Below, piece by piece: positions 50,983 to 60,801 of a stretch of DNA of 64,000 bases. The position numbers and the translations under genes were made by a program. Each line of letters begins with the position of its first letter. Position 1 is the first letter of the stretch. Source of the stretch: Lachnotalea sp. AF33-28 (GTDB taxonomy: Bacteria; Bacillota; Clostridia; Lachnospirales; Lachnospiraceae); assembly GCF_003477885.1 (NCBI RefSeq), contig NZ_QUEE01000008.1:1-64000 (forward strand). The letters are read 5' to 3'. The notes below the pieces were generated by a model that was not told the DNA's origin, did no database searches, and worked only from the letters and a program-made list of their open reading frames with translations.

Positions 50983-52062
50983 ATGAAAGCTTTTCTGATT
51001 CTGGAAGACGGAACGGTATATGCCGGGACCAGCATCGGTACCGCCCGGGAAGTCATCAGTGAAATTGTATTTAATACTTCTATGGCCGGTTATCTGGAGG
51101 TGCTGACGGATCCGTCCTATGCGGGACAGGCAGTGGTGATGACTTATCCGCTGATCGGCAATTACGGTATCTGCTATGAGGATATGGAATCCGCGAAGCC
51201 CTGGCCGGACGGATATATCGTCCGTGAGCTGTCCAGACGGCCCAGCAATTTCAGAAGTGAAGATTCTATACAGCATTTCCTTGAGAAATATGATATACCC
51301 GGCATCAGCGGGATCGACACCAGGGCTCTGACTAAGAGGCTCCGTGAAAAAGGCACAATGAACGGCATGATCACGACGGATGAGAAATACTCACTGGACG
51401 CGGTGCTGCCTAAGATCAGGGAATACGTTCCTTCCGGCGTCGTAAAAAAAGTCACCTTGAAGGAGAAAAAGATATGGCCCGGCAGCGGACCGAGAGTTGC
51501 ACTTCTGGATTTTGGAGCAAAAGACAATATTGCACAATCTTTGAATGACCGCGGATGCGAAGTCACCGTCTATCCGGCAGAGACTGCGGCAGAGGAAATC
51601 CTCGCAGGCAGGCCTGACGGCATCATGTTATCCAATGGACCCGGAGATCCTAAGGAATGTACGGGCATCATTGCTGAAATCAAAAAAATATACGATTCCA
51701 ATACACCTGTATTTGCAATCTGCCTGGGACATCAGCTGATGGCGCTGGCCACGGGGGCGGATACCTATAAAATGAAATACGGCCACAGAGGAGGCAATCA
51801 TCCGGTAAAGGATCTGGAGACGGGAAGGGTCTATATATCTTCACAGAACCATGGTTATGTGGTGGATATGGATACACTGGACCGGAATGTGGCCAGGGCG
51901 TCATTTGTCAATGTGAATGACGGGACTAATGAAGGGCTCTCCTATATCGGGAAACCGGTGTTTACGGTGCAGTTTCATCCAGAAGCCTGCCCGGGCCCGC
52001 AGGATACAGGATTTTTGTTTGACCGTTTCTTAAAAATGATGGAGGTGAATGCAGATGCCTAA
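50983..52062 (+). CDS. carA: Carbamoyl-phosphate synthase small subunit
   Basis: Glutamine amidotransferase subunit giving ammonia to CarB for arginine and pyrimidine synthesis. 359 residues from the ATG at 50983, preceded by GGAAGAGG; an upstream in-frame extension runs through a repeat and is rejected. N-terminal FLILEDGTVYAGTSIG domain, then class I glutaminase with FAICLGHQLMALA (nucleophile Cys) and the His and Glu in VQFHPEACPG. It overlaps carB by 8 bases. Confidence 0.96.
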   Translation: MKAFLILEDGTVYAGTSIGTAREVISEIVFNTSMAGYLEVLTDPSYAGQAVVMTYPLIGNYGICYEDMESAKPWPDGYIVRELSRRPSNFRSEDSIQHFLEKYDIPGISGIDTRALTKRLREKGTMNGMITTDEKYSLDAVLPKIREYVPSGVVKKVTLKEKKIWPGSGPRVALLDFGAKDNIAQSLNDRGCEVTVYPAETAAEEILAGRPDGIMLSNGPGDPKECTGIIAEIKKIYDSNTPVFAICLGHQLMALATGADTYKMKYGHRGGNHPVKDLETGRVYISSQNHGYVVDMDTLDRNVARASFVNVNDGTNEGLSYIGKPVFTVQFHPEACPGPQDTGFLFDRFLKMMEVNADA

Positions 52063-55000
52063 GAATCCGGAAATTAAAAAGGTGCTTGTGATCGGCTCCG
52101 GCCCGATTGTGATCGGCCAGGCGGCGGAATTTGACTACGCGGGTACCCAGGCCTGCCGTTCCCTGAAGGAAGAGGGAATAGAGGTGGTGCTGGTGAATTC
52201 CAACCCTGCCACCATCATGACAGATAAAGACATTGCCGATCAAGTCTACATCGAACCTCTCACGGTGGAAGTGGTGGAGCAGATTATCTTAAAAGAAAAG
52301 CCCGACAGCGTGCTGCCCACCCTGGGCGGACAGGCCGCGCTGAACCTGGCTATGGAACTGGAGGAAGCGGGTTTTTTAAAGGAAAATCGGGTACGGCTCA
52401 TCGGCACTACGCCGGACACGATTAAAAAGGCGGAGGACCGCCAGGAATTCAAGGCTGCGATGGAAAAGATCGGGGAACCGGTGGCGCCGTCCGCCGTCGT
52501 TACCGATGTGTCTTCCGGCATTGCGTTCACCAATACCATCGGCTATCCGGTGGTGCTGCGCCCGGCTTATACCTTAGGCGGCAGCGGGGGAGGCATCGCT
52601 TCCAACGAGAAAGAGCTGGTGGACATCCTTTCCAACGGACTGCGCCTAAGCCGTGTGGGACAGGTGCTGGTGGAACGCTGCATCGCGGGCTGGAAGGAAA
52701 TCGAGTACGAAGTGATGAGGGATGCGGCCGGCAACTGCATCACGGTATGCAATATGGAAAACCTGGATCCGGTGGGTGTGCATACCGGTGACAGCATTGT
52801 GGTCGCTCCGTCTCAGACCCTGGCTGACAAGGAATACCAGATGCTTAGGACATCAGCCTTAAATATCATAAGCGAGCTTCGCATTACCGGCGGCTGCAAT
52901 GTGCAGTACGCGCTCAATCCTGACAGTTTCGAATACTGTGTGATCGAGGTAAATCCCCGGGTGAGCCGTTCTTCCGCCCTGGCTTCCAAGGCTACAGGGT
53001 ATCCCATCGCAAAGGTGGCGGCCAAGATCGCTCTGGGCTATACGCTGGATGAAATCCCTAACGCCATCACGCAAAAGACCTATGCCAGCTTTGAACCGGC
53101 GCTGGATTACTGCGTGGTGAAGATACCGAAGTGGCCCTTTGATAAATTCATTCATGCGAAGCGCACGCTGACAACCCAGATGAAAGCTACCGGCGAAGTC
53201 ATGAGTATCTGCACGAATTTTGAAGGTGCGCTGATGAAGGCGATCCGTTCGCTGGAGCAGAACCTCTACAGCCTCATCTATCCGGAATTTGCAGAGATGG
53301 ATACGGAGAAATTAAAAGTGTGTCTGTATCGGGTGGACGACCGCAGGATATTCTGTGCGGCGGAATGCATCCGCAGGGGAATTCCCCTTGAAGAAATCCA
53401 TGAAGTGACCAGGATCGACCTGTGGTTTTTGGATAAGATCGCCGTGCTGGTGGAAATGGAGCAGTCTTTAAAAGAGTATCCTCTGACGCCGGAGCTTTTA
53501 AGAGAGGCAAAGCGTCTGGAATATCCGGACCGCGTTATTGCGGCTTTGACGGGCAAAAGAGAAGAGGAGATCAGAGGCTTAAGAAGGGAATGGGGCATCA
53601 CGGCCTCCTATAAAACGGTGGATACCTGTGCGGCGGAATTTTCCGCCTCCACTCCTTATTATTACTCCTGTTTTGACGGGGAAAATGAGGTGGAACCCGC
53701 CGGCACAAAGAAAAAGATCATGGTGCTGGGCTCCGGCCCGATCCGGATCGGCCAGGGAATAGAGTTTGATTATTGCTCGGTGCACAGCGTCTGGGCATTT
53801 AAGGACTGCGGGTATGAGACAATTATCGTCAATAACAATCCGGAAACGGTGAGCACGGATTTTGATATAGCCGATAAGCTCTACTTCGAGCCGCTGACGC
53901 CGGAGGATGTGGAGAGCATTGTAGATCTGGAAAAACCGGACGGCGCAGTGGTGCAGTTCGGCGGCCAGACAGCGATCAAGCTGACAGAGGCCCTGATGAA
54001 GATGGGGGTTAAGATCCTGGGAACCTCCGCCGGGGATGTGGATGCGGCTGAAGACCGGGAGCTGTTTGACCGGATCCTGGAGGAATGCTGCATCCCGAGA
54101 CCGGCGGGCGATACGGTCTTTACCTGCGAAGAAGCTCTTGCGGTTGCAAACCGGCTGGGCTACCCGGTGCTGATCCGCCCGTCCTATGTATTGGGGGGCG
54201 CAGGCATGCAGATCGCGATCAACGATCAGGATATCCGGGAGTTCATGGCGATCATCAACCGGAATGTGCAGGAGCATCCGATCCTGGTTGATAAATATCT
54301 GGTGGGCAGGGAAGTGGAGGTGGACGCGGTCTGTGACGGTGAAGAGATCCTGATTCCGGGCATCATGGAGCATATCGAGCGGGCGGGCATCCATTCCGGG
54401 GACAGCATTTCCGTATATCCCGCACAGAGCTTGTCGGGAGAAATGAAACATGTGATCGTGGATTATACCCGGAAACTGGCCAGGGCACTGCATGTGAAAG
54501 GCCTGATTAATATCCAGTTCATCGTTCATGAGGGTGAAGTCTATGTGATTGAGGTAAATCCCCGCTCCAGCCGGACTGTGCCTTATATCAGCAAGGTGAC
54601 CGGCCTCCCGATTGTGAAGCTGGCCTCCGAAGTGATTACCGGCCGTTCCATACAGGAGATGGGATACCGGCCCGGGCTCTGGCCGGAATCGGAATATGTG
54701 GCGGTTAAGATGCCGGTATTCTCTTTTGAAAAACTGCGGGGAGCCGACATCGGATTGGGGCCGGAGATGAAATCCACCGGTGAAGTGCTGGGCATTGCAA
54801 AGACCTTTCATGAGGCGCTGTACAAGGCGTTTCTGGGCGCGGGCATCCGTCTGCCGAAGACCCGGCAGATGGTGATCACGGTGAAGGATGCGGACAAGCC
54901 GGAGGCGGTGGAGGTTGGCCGGAGGTTTAAAGCCCTGGGATATACTATATTCGCCACCGGCGGCACCTGCCGCGTGCTGAATGAAAACGGTGTGTTTGCG

Positions 55001-55252
55001 ATCCGCATCAATAAGCTGGAGCAGGAATCCCCGAACCTTCTGGAACTGATCCTGGACCATAAGATCGATCTGGTCATCGATACGCCGAATCAGGGAAATC
55101 TAAGAAGCCACGACGGGTTTCTGATCCGCCGCCATGCCATAGAGACCGGCGTGAATTGCCTGACCAGCCTGGATACGGCCAACGCCCTGCTGACAAGCCT
55201 TGAGAGCAGGCAGGAGGAACTCACCCCGGTAGATATTGCCAGGATCGGATGA
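52055..55252 (+). CDS. carB: Carbamoyl-phosphate synthase large subunit
   Basis: 1065 residues. Two homologous halves, each with a pre-ATP-grasp domain (VIGSGPIVIGQAAEFDYAGTQA and VLGSGPIRIGQGIEFDYCSVHS) and an ATP-grasp domain (RPAYTLGGSGGG and RPSYVLGGAGM; EVNPRVSRSSALASKATGYP and EVNPRSSRTVPYISKVTGLP), an oligomerisation domain between them, and a C-terminal MGS-like regulatory domain (FATGGTCRVLNENGV). The ATG at 52055 lies nine bases after GGAGG inside carA. Standard length, no gaps. Confidence 0.97.
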   Translation: MPKNPEIKKVLVIGSGPIVIGQAAEFDYAGTQACRSLKEEGIEVVLVNSNPATIMTDKDIADQVYIEPLTVEVVEQIILKEKPDSVLPTLGGQAALNLAMELEEAGFLKENRVRLIGTTPDTIKKAEDRQEFKAAMEKIGEPVAPSAVVTDVSSGIAFTNTIGYPVVLRPAYTLGGSGGGIASNEKELVDILSNGLRLSRVGQVLVERCIAGWKEIEYEVMRDAAGNCITVCNMENLDPVGVHTGDSIVVAPSQTLADKEYQMLRTSALNIISELRITGGCNVQYALNPDSFEYCVIEVNPRVSRSSALASKATGYPIAKVAAKIALGYTLDEIPNAITQKTYASFEPALDYCVVKIPKWPFDKFIHAKRTLTTQMKATGEVMSICTNFEGALMKAIRSLEQNLYSLIYPEFAEMDTEKLKVCLYRVDDRRIFCAAECIRRGIPLEEIHEVTRIDLWFLDKIAVLVEMEQSLKEYPLTPELLREAKRLEYPDRVIAALTGKREEEIRGLRREWGITASYKTVDTCAAEFSASTPYYYSCFDGENEVEPAGTKKKIMVLGSGPIRIGQGIEFDYCSVHSVWAFKDCGYETIIVNNNPETVSTDFDIADKLYFEPLTPEDVESIVDLEKPDGAVVQFGGQTAIKLTEALMKMGVKILGTSAGDVDAAEDRELFDRILEECCIPRPAGDTVFTCEEALAVANRLGYPVLIRPSYVLGGAGMQIAINDQDIREFMAIINRNVQEHPILVDKYLVGREVEVDAVCDGEEILIPGIMEHIERAGIHSGDSISVYPAQSLSGEMKHVIVDYTRKLARALHVKGLINIQFIVHEGEVYVIEVNPRSSRTVPYISKVTGLPIVKLASEVITGRSIQEMGYRPGLWPESEYVAVKMPVFSFEKLRGADIGLGPEMKSTGEVLGIAKTFHEALYKAFLGAGIRLPKTRQMVITVKDADKPEAVEVGRRFKALGYTIFATGGTCRVLNENGVFAIRINKLEQESPNLLELILDHKIDLVIDTPNQGNLRSHDGFLIRRHAIETGVNCLTSLDTANALLTSLESRQEELTPVDIARIG

Positions 55253-55281
55253 ATGAGCTGATAGCTGAAAATTATAATATT

Positions 55282-55321
55282 GCAGGAGCCGCCCATGATG
55301 CTGTCATGGGACGGCTCCTGC
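55282..55321 (+). terminator. Terminator of carAB
   Basis: GCAGGAGCCG-c-CCATGA ... TCATGG-ga-CGGCTCCTGC, long stem followed by TTGGGTTT; the T-run is poor. Confidence 0.65.
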
Positions 55322-55353
55322 TTGGGTTTACGAAAGCTGTAAACGAAAAGAGT

Positions 55354-55399
55354 GTTACTGTTCATGGCTGCAGTAAGCGTCCCTCGTAAGACAGGGCCG
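55354..55399 (+). repeat. Conserved arm of the long-hairpin family (fragment)
   Basis: GTTACTGTTC, GGCTGCAG and GTAAGACAGGGCCG occur in the same order as in the outer arm of copy C and in the fragment at 6.4 kb. No second arm is present before the histidine kinase gene. Confidence 0.5.
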
Positions 55400-55494
55400 C
55401 CGCCCGTGCAGCCTGCCAGGAAACGCTTGTGAATTTTACGAATACATACTATATTAGATATGCAGCGCTTAAAAATCCGAAGGGGGGAAGGCAG

Positions 55495-57249
55495 ATGCAT
55501 ATCAAAAATGAACGCCTGATCAGGAAGGCGGTAAAGGGGATAAAGAGTACCACATTGTTTGCAAGGATACTGCTGATGCTGCTTTTGGCGCTTCTTATCT
55601 TTTACGGATACTCCGTATATTTAAACCTCGCATCCCAGAGGCGGGCGGACAGGGAGTTTATGGCGACCATACATGATAAGATGCAGTATTACATATCCAA
55701 CCTGGAGAGCGAAATTGAACGGATCAATCTGGCGCAGGAGCAGTTCTCCAATAATATTGACATCAATCTGTTAAGCATAGACGATCATCAGGTGCTGTCC
55801 AACTATGAGCGTCTGACGATGATCCGGGATATCCAGACCTACCTTCTGCAATTTTATAACACAAATAATCTGCTGAAAAATACGGAGCTGCATATCGCCG
55901 CCATGGGAAAGACGATCGACTGCTTTCACAGCATCCGGGACATGGACCGGGAAAAATTTCAATATCTTTCGGAGCATTACCGGGAATCGGGAAGCGTGCT
56001 CTGCTATTACGAGGGGCAGCTGCTGATCGTCAAACCGTATCCGGTGGCGGGGATCGGAGAGAAGGATCCCCTGTACATCGCTAGCAGCGAGATTGATCTG
56101 AAGACGCTTCAGCGGCAGATTGACGACCTGTCGGAGAACAGCTTTTCCAATATGTACCTGGCATCGGAGGACCAGTCCTGGGTGGCGGGGGATACCGCTC
56201 TTTATGACAGCACCTATGGGGAACTGGATACGAAGACCTACTGGGAGTCCGACGGCAAAAAATACTATGTGGACCGGGTGTGGTCTGAAACGCTGGGAGT
56301 TACGATGTACTCATTTATTCCGCAGGACATTGTAAGGCGCAACAGCATGCTGTATACGGCGCTGTTCGGCATATTTACCGCGGCGGCGGTACTGATCACG
56401 CTTCTCATATATCATCAGCTCAACCGTATGCTGGGTAAGCCCATGAAAGAGCTGATGAATGCGTTTAACATAGTGAAAAACGGGCGGCTGGATTATCAGA
56501 TCGAGCACAACAGGGAGGATGAATTCGCTTTTCTGTACAATAACTTCAATGAGATGATCGGCAATATCGATGTGCTCACCCACGAGGTGGCCAGACAGGA
56601 AAAGCTGGTGGTGGAAGCGGAACTAAAACAGCTGCAGTATCAGATCAACCCTCATTTTCTGTACAATTCCCTCTATATGATCTACCGTCTGGCAAGAAAA
56701 GGCGAAAATGAGAGGATTGAAGAGCTGGCCCAGTATCTGGGAGGCTATTACCGCTATATCACAAGAAGCTCATCCAAGCTCGTCCCGATCCGGGAGGAGA
56801 TCGAGCACTGCCGGAAATATGTAAACATACAGCGGATCCGGTTTATGGGAAGGGTGGAAGTGACCTTTCAGGAGCTGGACCGCAAATATGACGGTTTCCT
56901 GATCCCGGTTCTGATTTTTCAGCCGGTCATAGAGAATGCATTTGAACATGGGGTCGAAAATATGGAGAGCATGGGCAGGATCGATATCTATTTTGAGGTC
57001 TGTGAACCGATCATCCGCTTTGTGGTGGAGGACAACGGCGAAGGTATCGACGGGGATAAGCTGCAGGCGATGATTGAGGAGGCCGGACGGGACTCCCAAA
57101 AGGCCGTTTCCGGGCTCGTCAATGTGTATAAAAGAATCCGGGGATATTTCGGCAGCCAGGGCGGGCTTCGCATAGAACAAAGCAGGTACGGGGGCACCAG
57201 AGTGGTTTTGGAATTGATATGGAAGGATGGGATGGAATGTACCATATAG
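55495..57249 (+). CDS. YesM-type sensor histidine kinase
   Basis: 584-residue membrane kinase of the family that controls sugar-uptake operons in Firmicutes. Transmembrane helix one is near residues 22-42, an extracellular sensor follows to about 280, then a second helix (LYTALFGIFTAAAVLITLLIY), a HAMP domain, and the kinase core: H387 in QINPHFLYNSLY, ENAFEHGVE (N box), VEDNGEGID and SGLVNVYKRIRGYFG. GGGGGG precedes the ATG at 55495; a longer frame is rejected. It overlaps the response regulator by 13 bp and presumably phosphorylates it. Confidence 0.92.
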   Translation: MHIKNERLIRKAVKGIKSTTLFARILLMLLLALLIFYGYSVYLNLASQRRADREFMATIHDKMQYYISNLESEIERINLAQEQFSNNIDINLLSIDDHQVLSNYERLTMIRDIQTYLLQFYNTNNLLKNTELHIAAMGKTIDCFHSIRDMDREKFQYLSEHYRESGSVLCYYEGQLLIVKPYPVAGIGEKDPLYIASSEIDLKTLQRQIDDLSENSFSNMYLASEDQSWVAGDTALYDSTYGELDTKTYWESDGKKYYVDRVWSETLGVTMYSFIPQDIVRRNSMLYTALFGIFTAAAVLITLLIYHQLNRMLGKPMKELMNAFNIVKNGRLDYQIEHNREDEFAFLYNNFNEMIGNIDVLTHEVARQEKLVVEAELKQLQYQINPHFLYNSLYMIYRLARKGENERIEELAQYLGGYYRYITRSSSKLVPIREEIEHCRKYVNIQRIRFMGRVEVTFQELDRKYDGFLIPVLIFQPVIENAFEHGVENMESMGRIDIYFEVCEPIIRFVVEDNGEGIDGDKLQAMIEEAGRDSQKAVSGLVNVYKRIRGYFGSQGGLRIEQSRYGGTRVVLELIWKDGMECTI

Positions 57250-58889
57250 TGCTGGTGGATGATGAGAAGATCGCGATAGACGGGCTTTACGAGGTGGTGG
57301 CGGAGGAGTTTCGGGAATGCGAGGTGTATAAGGCCGGCAACGGCAGCGAGGCGCTGGAACTCTTTGCGCAGAAGCGCATCGATATCGCGGTGATAGATAT
57401 TAATATGCCGGGCATCAGCGGCCTGGAGCTGCAGGCGGTGGTTCAGAAGAAATGGAACCGCTGCAAATGTATTTTCCTCACCGGCTATGACCGTGCGGAT
57501 TATGTGCGTCAGGCCATGAGAAACGGAGGGACGGACTATATACTCAAGCTGGAAGGGGATGACGTGGTCGTGGATGCGATCCGCAGAAACTTAAAGCTGT
57601 TGGAGGAAGAGGAGAAAAAAAGGCTGGAAAACGCGCAGATGCGCCAGAGGCTGACGGAGAACCGACAGCAGCTGCGGCAGTATCTGCTGCACCGGCTGAT
57701 CACGGAGCCGGTGCGCGATGCCGCAGAGTTCTTGAATCAGTGCGGCAGCGCCGAAATCGGGATCGATTTTCATAAGCCGGTCTGGATGCTGGCGGGCAAG
57801 CTGGCAAATGACAGCGCGGACAGCCAGCCGGACCGCAGGCGCAATATGGAGACGCTGGAGATGATCTTCCGTGAAATGGTGGACGTGCCCTGTCATATGG
57901 AAAGTGTGCAGGATAAGGATTCCATTCTGGTCTGCTTTTTCCAGGCCGCAAAACAGGCGGAATACAGCGGGCTTAACCGGATGCGGATGAGGGAGATGCA
58001 GAGCCAGGTGTTGGAGTACCTGGAGCTGGTTCAGGACAGATGTTATGCGGAATTGGAGAAAAATGTGCTGTTTACCGCCTGGGAGGATGAGACCGGACTG
58101 CTGCAGATCTATCCGGAGTACCAGATGCTCAAGATGAGCTTTTTTCAGAAAAGCTTCTCCGGGCAGGAGGATACGGTGCTGCTTAAAAAGGACGCCGCGC
58201 CTTATATCACCTATGAAGCCGGAGCAAAGCAGGAGAAGGATTTGTTCCCTATGATCTGCGATTATGTTCGCAGCGGGATGAAAAAGGATGCCCACCTGGC
58301 CCTTCTGCACATTCTCTACCGTGGAAGGAGTAACCTCGAGGACAGCGCATATATCTCCCAGAGCGCGTTTTATGAATGCGCGCTCACGATGCACCGGCTG
58401 ATCGACCAATACGGGCTGTGGGAGGAGATGAACAAAAATTACACCATGTCAAGGCTTCTGGAATTCCATGATTTTGCGGGCGCTTTTGAGGTGGAGTATT
58501 ATTTCGCGGACCTGCTGCATAAGATTTTTCAGCTTCTGGAAGCACAGGGAAGCGTAAAGAGCGATAAGGTGATCGCGAAGATCAACAGCTACATACACAG
58601 CCATCTCAAGGAAGATCTGTCTATGAATGTGCTCTCGGAGCTGGCGCATTTTAACCCTTCCTATTTATCCAGGCTGTACAAAAAGAAAATGGGGATCTCC
58701 ATTTCGGATTATATTGCCCAGGTCCGGCTGAAGAAGGCCTGCGCGCTGTTAGCCGAAACGGATAAAAAAGTCAGTGACATAGCGGCGGAGACGGGATTTG
58801 CCTCCGCGGGGTATTTTTCCAGTTCCTTCGGAAAAGAATATGGGGTCACCCCTCTGGAATACCGGCTTCGGGAGGGCGGAGGTAATTAA
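57237..58889 (+). CDS. AraC-type response regulator (YesN-like)
   Basis: 550 residues. Receiver domain at residues 1-120 with acidic DD at 8-9, phospho-acceptor D54 in IDINMPG, and the Lys near 105. A long helical middle region follows, then a C-terminal AraC double HTH (NVLSELAHFNPSYLSRLYKKKMGISISDYI, VSDIAAETGFASAGYFSSSFGKEYGVTPLEYR). It is the partner of the adjacent kinase and the likely activator of the solute-binding protein operon that starts 90 bp downstream. A terminator separates them. Confidence 0.93.
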   Translation: MYHIVLVDDEKIAIDGLYEVVAEEFRECEVYKAGNGSEALELFAQKRIDIAVIDINMPGISGLELQAVVQKKWNRCKCIFLTGYDRADYVRQAMRNGGTDYILKLEGDDVVVDAIRRNLKLLEEEEKKRLENAQMRQRLTENRQQLRQYLLHRLITEPVRDAAEFLNQCGSAEIGIDFHKPVWMLAGKLANDSADSQPDRRRNMETLEMIFREMVDVPCHMESVQDKDSILVCFFQAAKQAEYSGLNRMRMREMQSQVLEYLELVQDRCYAELEKNVLFTAWEDETGLLQIYPEYQMLKMSFFQKSFSGQEDTVLLKKDAAPYITYEAGAKQEKDLFPMICDYVRSGMKKDAHLALLHILYRGRSNLEDSAYISQSAFYECALTMHRLIDQYGLWEEMNKNYTMSRLLEFHDFAGAFEVEYYFADLLHKIFQLLEAQGSVKSDKVIAKINSYIHSHLKEDLSMNVLSELAHFNPSYLSRLYKKKMGISISDYIAQVRLKKACALLAETDKKVSDIAAETGFASAGYFSSSFGKEYGVTPLEYRLREGGGN

Positions 58890-58897
58890 AGTGAAAG

Positions 58898-58937
58898 GGA
58901 TGTCATTATTTTAAAATAGATAATGGCATCCTTTTTT
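58898..58937 (+). terminator. Terminator after the two-component genes
   Basis: GGATGtCATTAT ... ATAATGgCATCC followed by TTTTTTG. Confidence 0.85.
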
Positions 58938-58981
58938 GTTAAGCTTTATTTATCAAAAATCACAAGGAAGGGGTTATGATA

Positions 58982-60721
58982 ATGAAACGAGTATTGAGTT
59001 TACTGTTGGCCGTTGTTCTTCTGCTGGGAACTGCAGCGGGGTGCGGACAGAAAGATGCCGGAGGGGATACCCGGGCGGCGGGGACGGAGGCCGTGACTAC
59101 GGCGAAACAAAAGCCGGAAGGAAGTGCGGCTGGGACGGAGGCCGCGGAAGCGGCGGACCCTCTGGGCAAGTATGAAGAGCCGGTTAAGGTCATGATGATC
59201 AATCAGTTAAGCGACGACATGTCCAAACAGCTGGAAACCATAGAGGAGACGGTGGACGACAACCGCTGGATCAAACGCTATAAAGACAGGCTGAACATCG
59301 ACATTGAGCATCTGTGGGTGGCGAAGCCGGAAGCGTATACGGAAAAATTCAACCTTATGCTGGTATCGGGCGATCTGCCGGATATACTGAAGGTGAACGC
59401 GGTGCAGTTCCGCCAGCTGCTGGAGGCCGGTATGCTGGAAGATCTGACGGATGTTTACAACACATATATGAATGAGGACTATAAGAAGGTGGCCGAATCC
59501 GATCCGTATATGATGGCGTCCTCCACCTTTGAGGGCAGGATCATGGGCATTCCCACAGAACCTACGAAACCGTATTCCAACACACAGCAGATCTGGATCC
59601 GGTCCGACTGGCTGGAGAAATTGAACCTGCCGGAACCGGAGACAATGGACGATGTGATCGAACTGGCCAGAAAATTTATGGAAGCTAAACCGGATGGAGC
59701 GGATACCTATGGCATCGCCTTTGACAAGGATTCCTTCTCACCGGCTGCTGCTACCATCCCGGGATTTCCGGGATTTGCCAACAGCTACCATGCTTATCCG
59801 GATATCTGGATTGAATCTGAAGCGGGCAGCCTTACTTACGGCAGCCTGGCGCCGGAAGTGAAAAACGCGCTGGAATCCATGCGCGCGCTGTATGAAGAGG
59901 GAATCATAGACAAGGAGTTTGCCACAAAGGATGCGACGCAGTACAATCAGGATCTGATTTCCGGAAAAGTGGGCATTACATACAACTGGCTGGGATTTGC
60001 CCTGTCCATCAATGATATGAAGAAACTGAATCCGGAGGCGGAATTTAAGGCGTATGAGATCGTGTCCGTGGATGAGGAGGAAGCGCTTCCGCAGGCAAAC
60101 GCCACTGTGGACTTCTGGTATGTGGTGCGCAAGGGGTATGAGCATCCGGAGGCTTTAATCAAGATGGCCAATCTGGAAATCGCTACGCTGATCACCTCTG
60201 AGGCAAAGGATCAGGCACCTGACGGAACAACGAACTCCGAATATTACGGAGCGCCGAAGGATGCGCCGTCCATGTTCGATGTGGTGAACTTCTGGTTTTC
60301 ACTGGTGCCGGATGAAAACTCCACCAGATATGACGTGTACGAAGCGGTTATGAAGAGAGATCCTTCCAATGTCAGAAGCAATGACCTAAGCATCTATGAA
60401 AATCTGATCGCTTATGAGGAGGGGGACCTGGCGCAGTGGGGCTGGAACAGAACCTTTGGAGGCCCTAACGGAGGTGCAGAGATCACACAGAAATACAAAG
60501 CGGAGAACAAGCTGAAAGTAAACGCTTATTTCGGCCTGCCCACCGAAACGATGACGGAGCGCCAGGCAACGTTAAATCAGCTGCAGGCGGAAACCTTTAC
60601 GAAGATCGTCATGGGAGAGGTCGGGCTGGAAGCGTTCGATGAGTTTACGGAAAAATGGCTGGCGCTGGGCGGCCAGGATATCACGGATGAAGTAAACGAG
60701 TGGTATGAGGCAAATAAATAA
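58982..60721 (+). CDS. ABC transporter solute-binding lipoprotein (LipO-like)
   Basis: 579-residue extracellular sugar-binding protein. Residues 1-20 are a lipoprotein signal with lipobox GTAAGC and acylated C21, followed by a Gly/Ala/Glu-rich linker and a family 1 binding-protein fold. Large size (about 550 residues mature) fits the LipO/YtcQ group that serves complex oligosaccharides. ATG at 58982 is chosen by spacing from GGGG over the ATG two codons earlier. Followed by a hairpin and two permeases; the ATPase (MsmX-like) is probably encoded elsewhere. Confidence 0.92.
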   Translation: MKRVLSLLLAVVLLLGTAAGCGQKDAGGDTRAAGTEAVTTAKQKPEGSAAGTEAAEAADPLGKYEEPVKVMMINQLSDDMSKQLETIEETVDDNRWIKRYKDRLNIDIEHLWVAKPEAYTEKFNLMLVSGDLPDILKVNAVQFRQLLEAGMLEDLTDVYNTYMNEDYKKVAESDPYMMASSTFEGRIMGIPTEPTKPYSNTQQIWIRSDWLEKLNLPEPETMDDVIELARKFMEAKPDGADTYGIAFDKDSFSPAAATIPGFPGFANSYHAYPDIWIESEAGSLTYGSLAPEVKNALESMRALYEEGIIDKEFATKDATQYNQDLISGKVGITYNWLGFALSINDMKKLNPEAEFKAYEIVSVDEEEALPQANATVDFWYVVRKGYEHPEALIKMANLEIATLITSEAKDQAPDGTTNSEYYGAPKDAPSMFDVVNFWFSLVPDENSTRYDVYEAVMKRDPSNVRSNDLSIYENLIAYEEGDLAQWGWNRTFGGPNGGAEITQKYKAENKLKVNAYFGLPTETMTERQATLNQLQAETFTKIVMGEVGLEAFDEFTEKWLALGGQDITDEVNEWYEANK

Positions 60722-60748
60722 GGCGCTGACCTACGGTGTATGAAATCA

Positions 60749-60784
60749 CGGGCTGCTGCAAAAAAATGCGGCAGCCCGGTTTTA
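60749..60784 (+). terminator. Intra-operon attenuating hairpin
   Basis: CGGGCTGC ... GCAGCCCG with an A-rich loop, followed by GTTTTAAG, between the binding protein and the first permease. Such hairpins usually let more binding protein than permease be made. Confidence 0.7.
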
Positions 60785-60801
60785 AGCGAGGAGATGGGCA
60801 G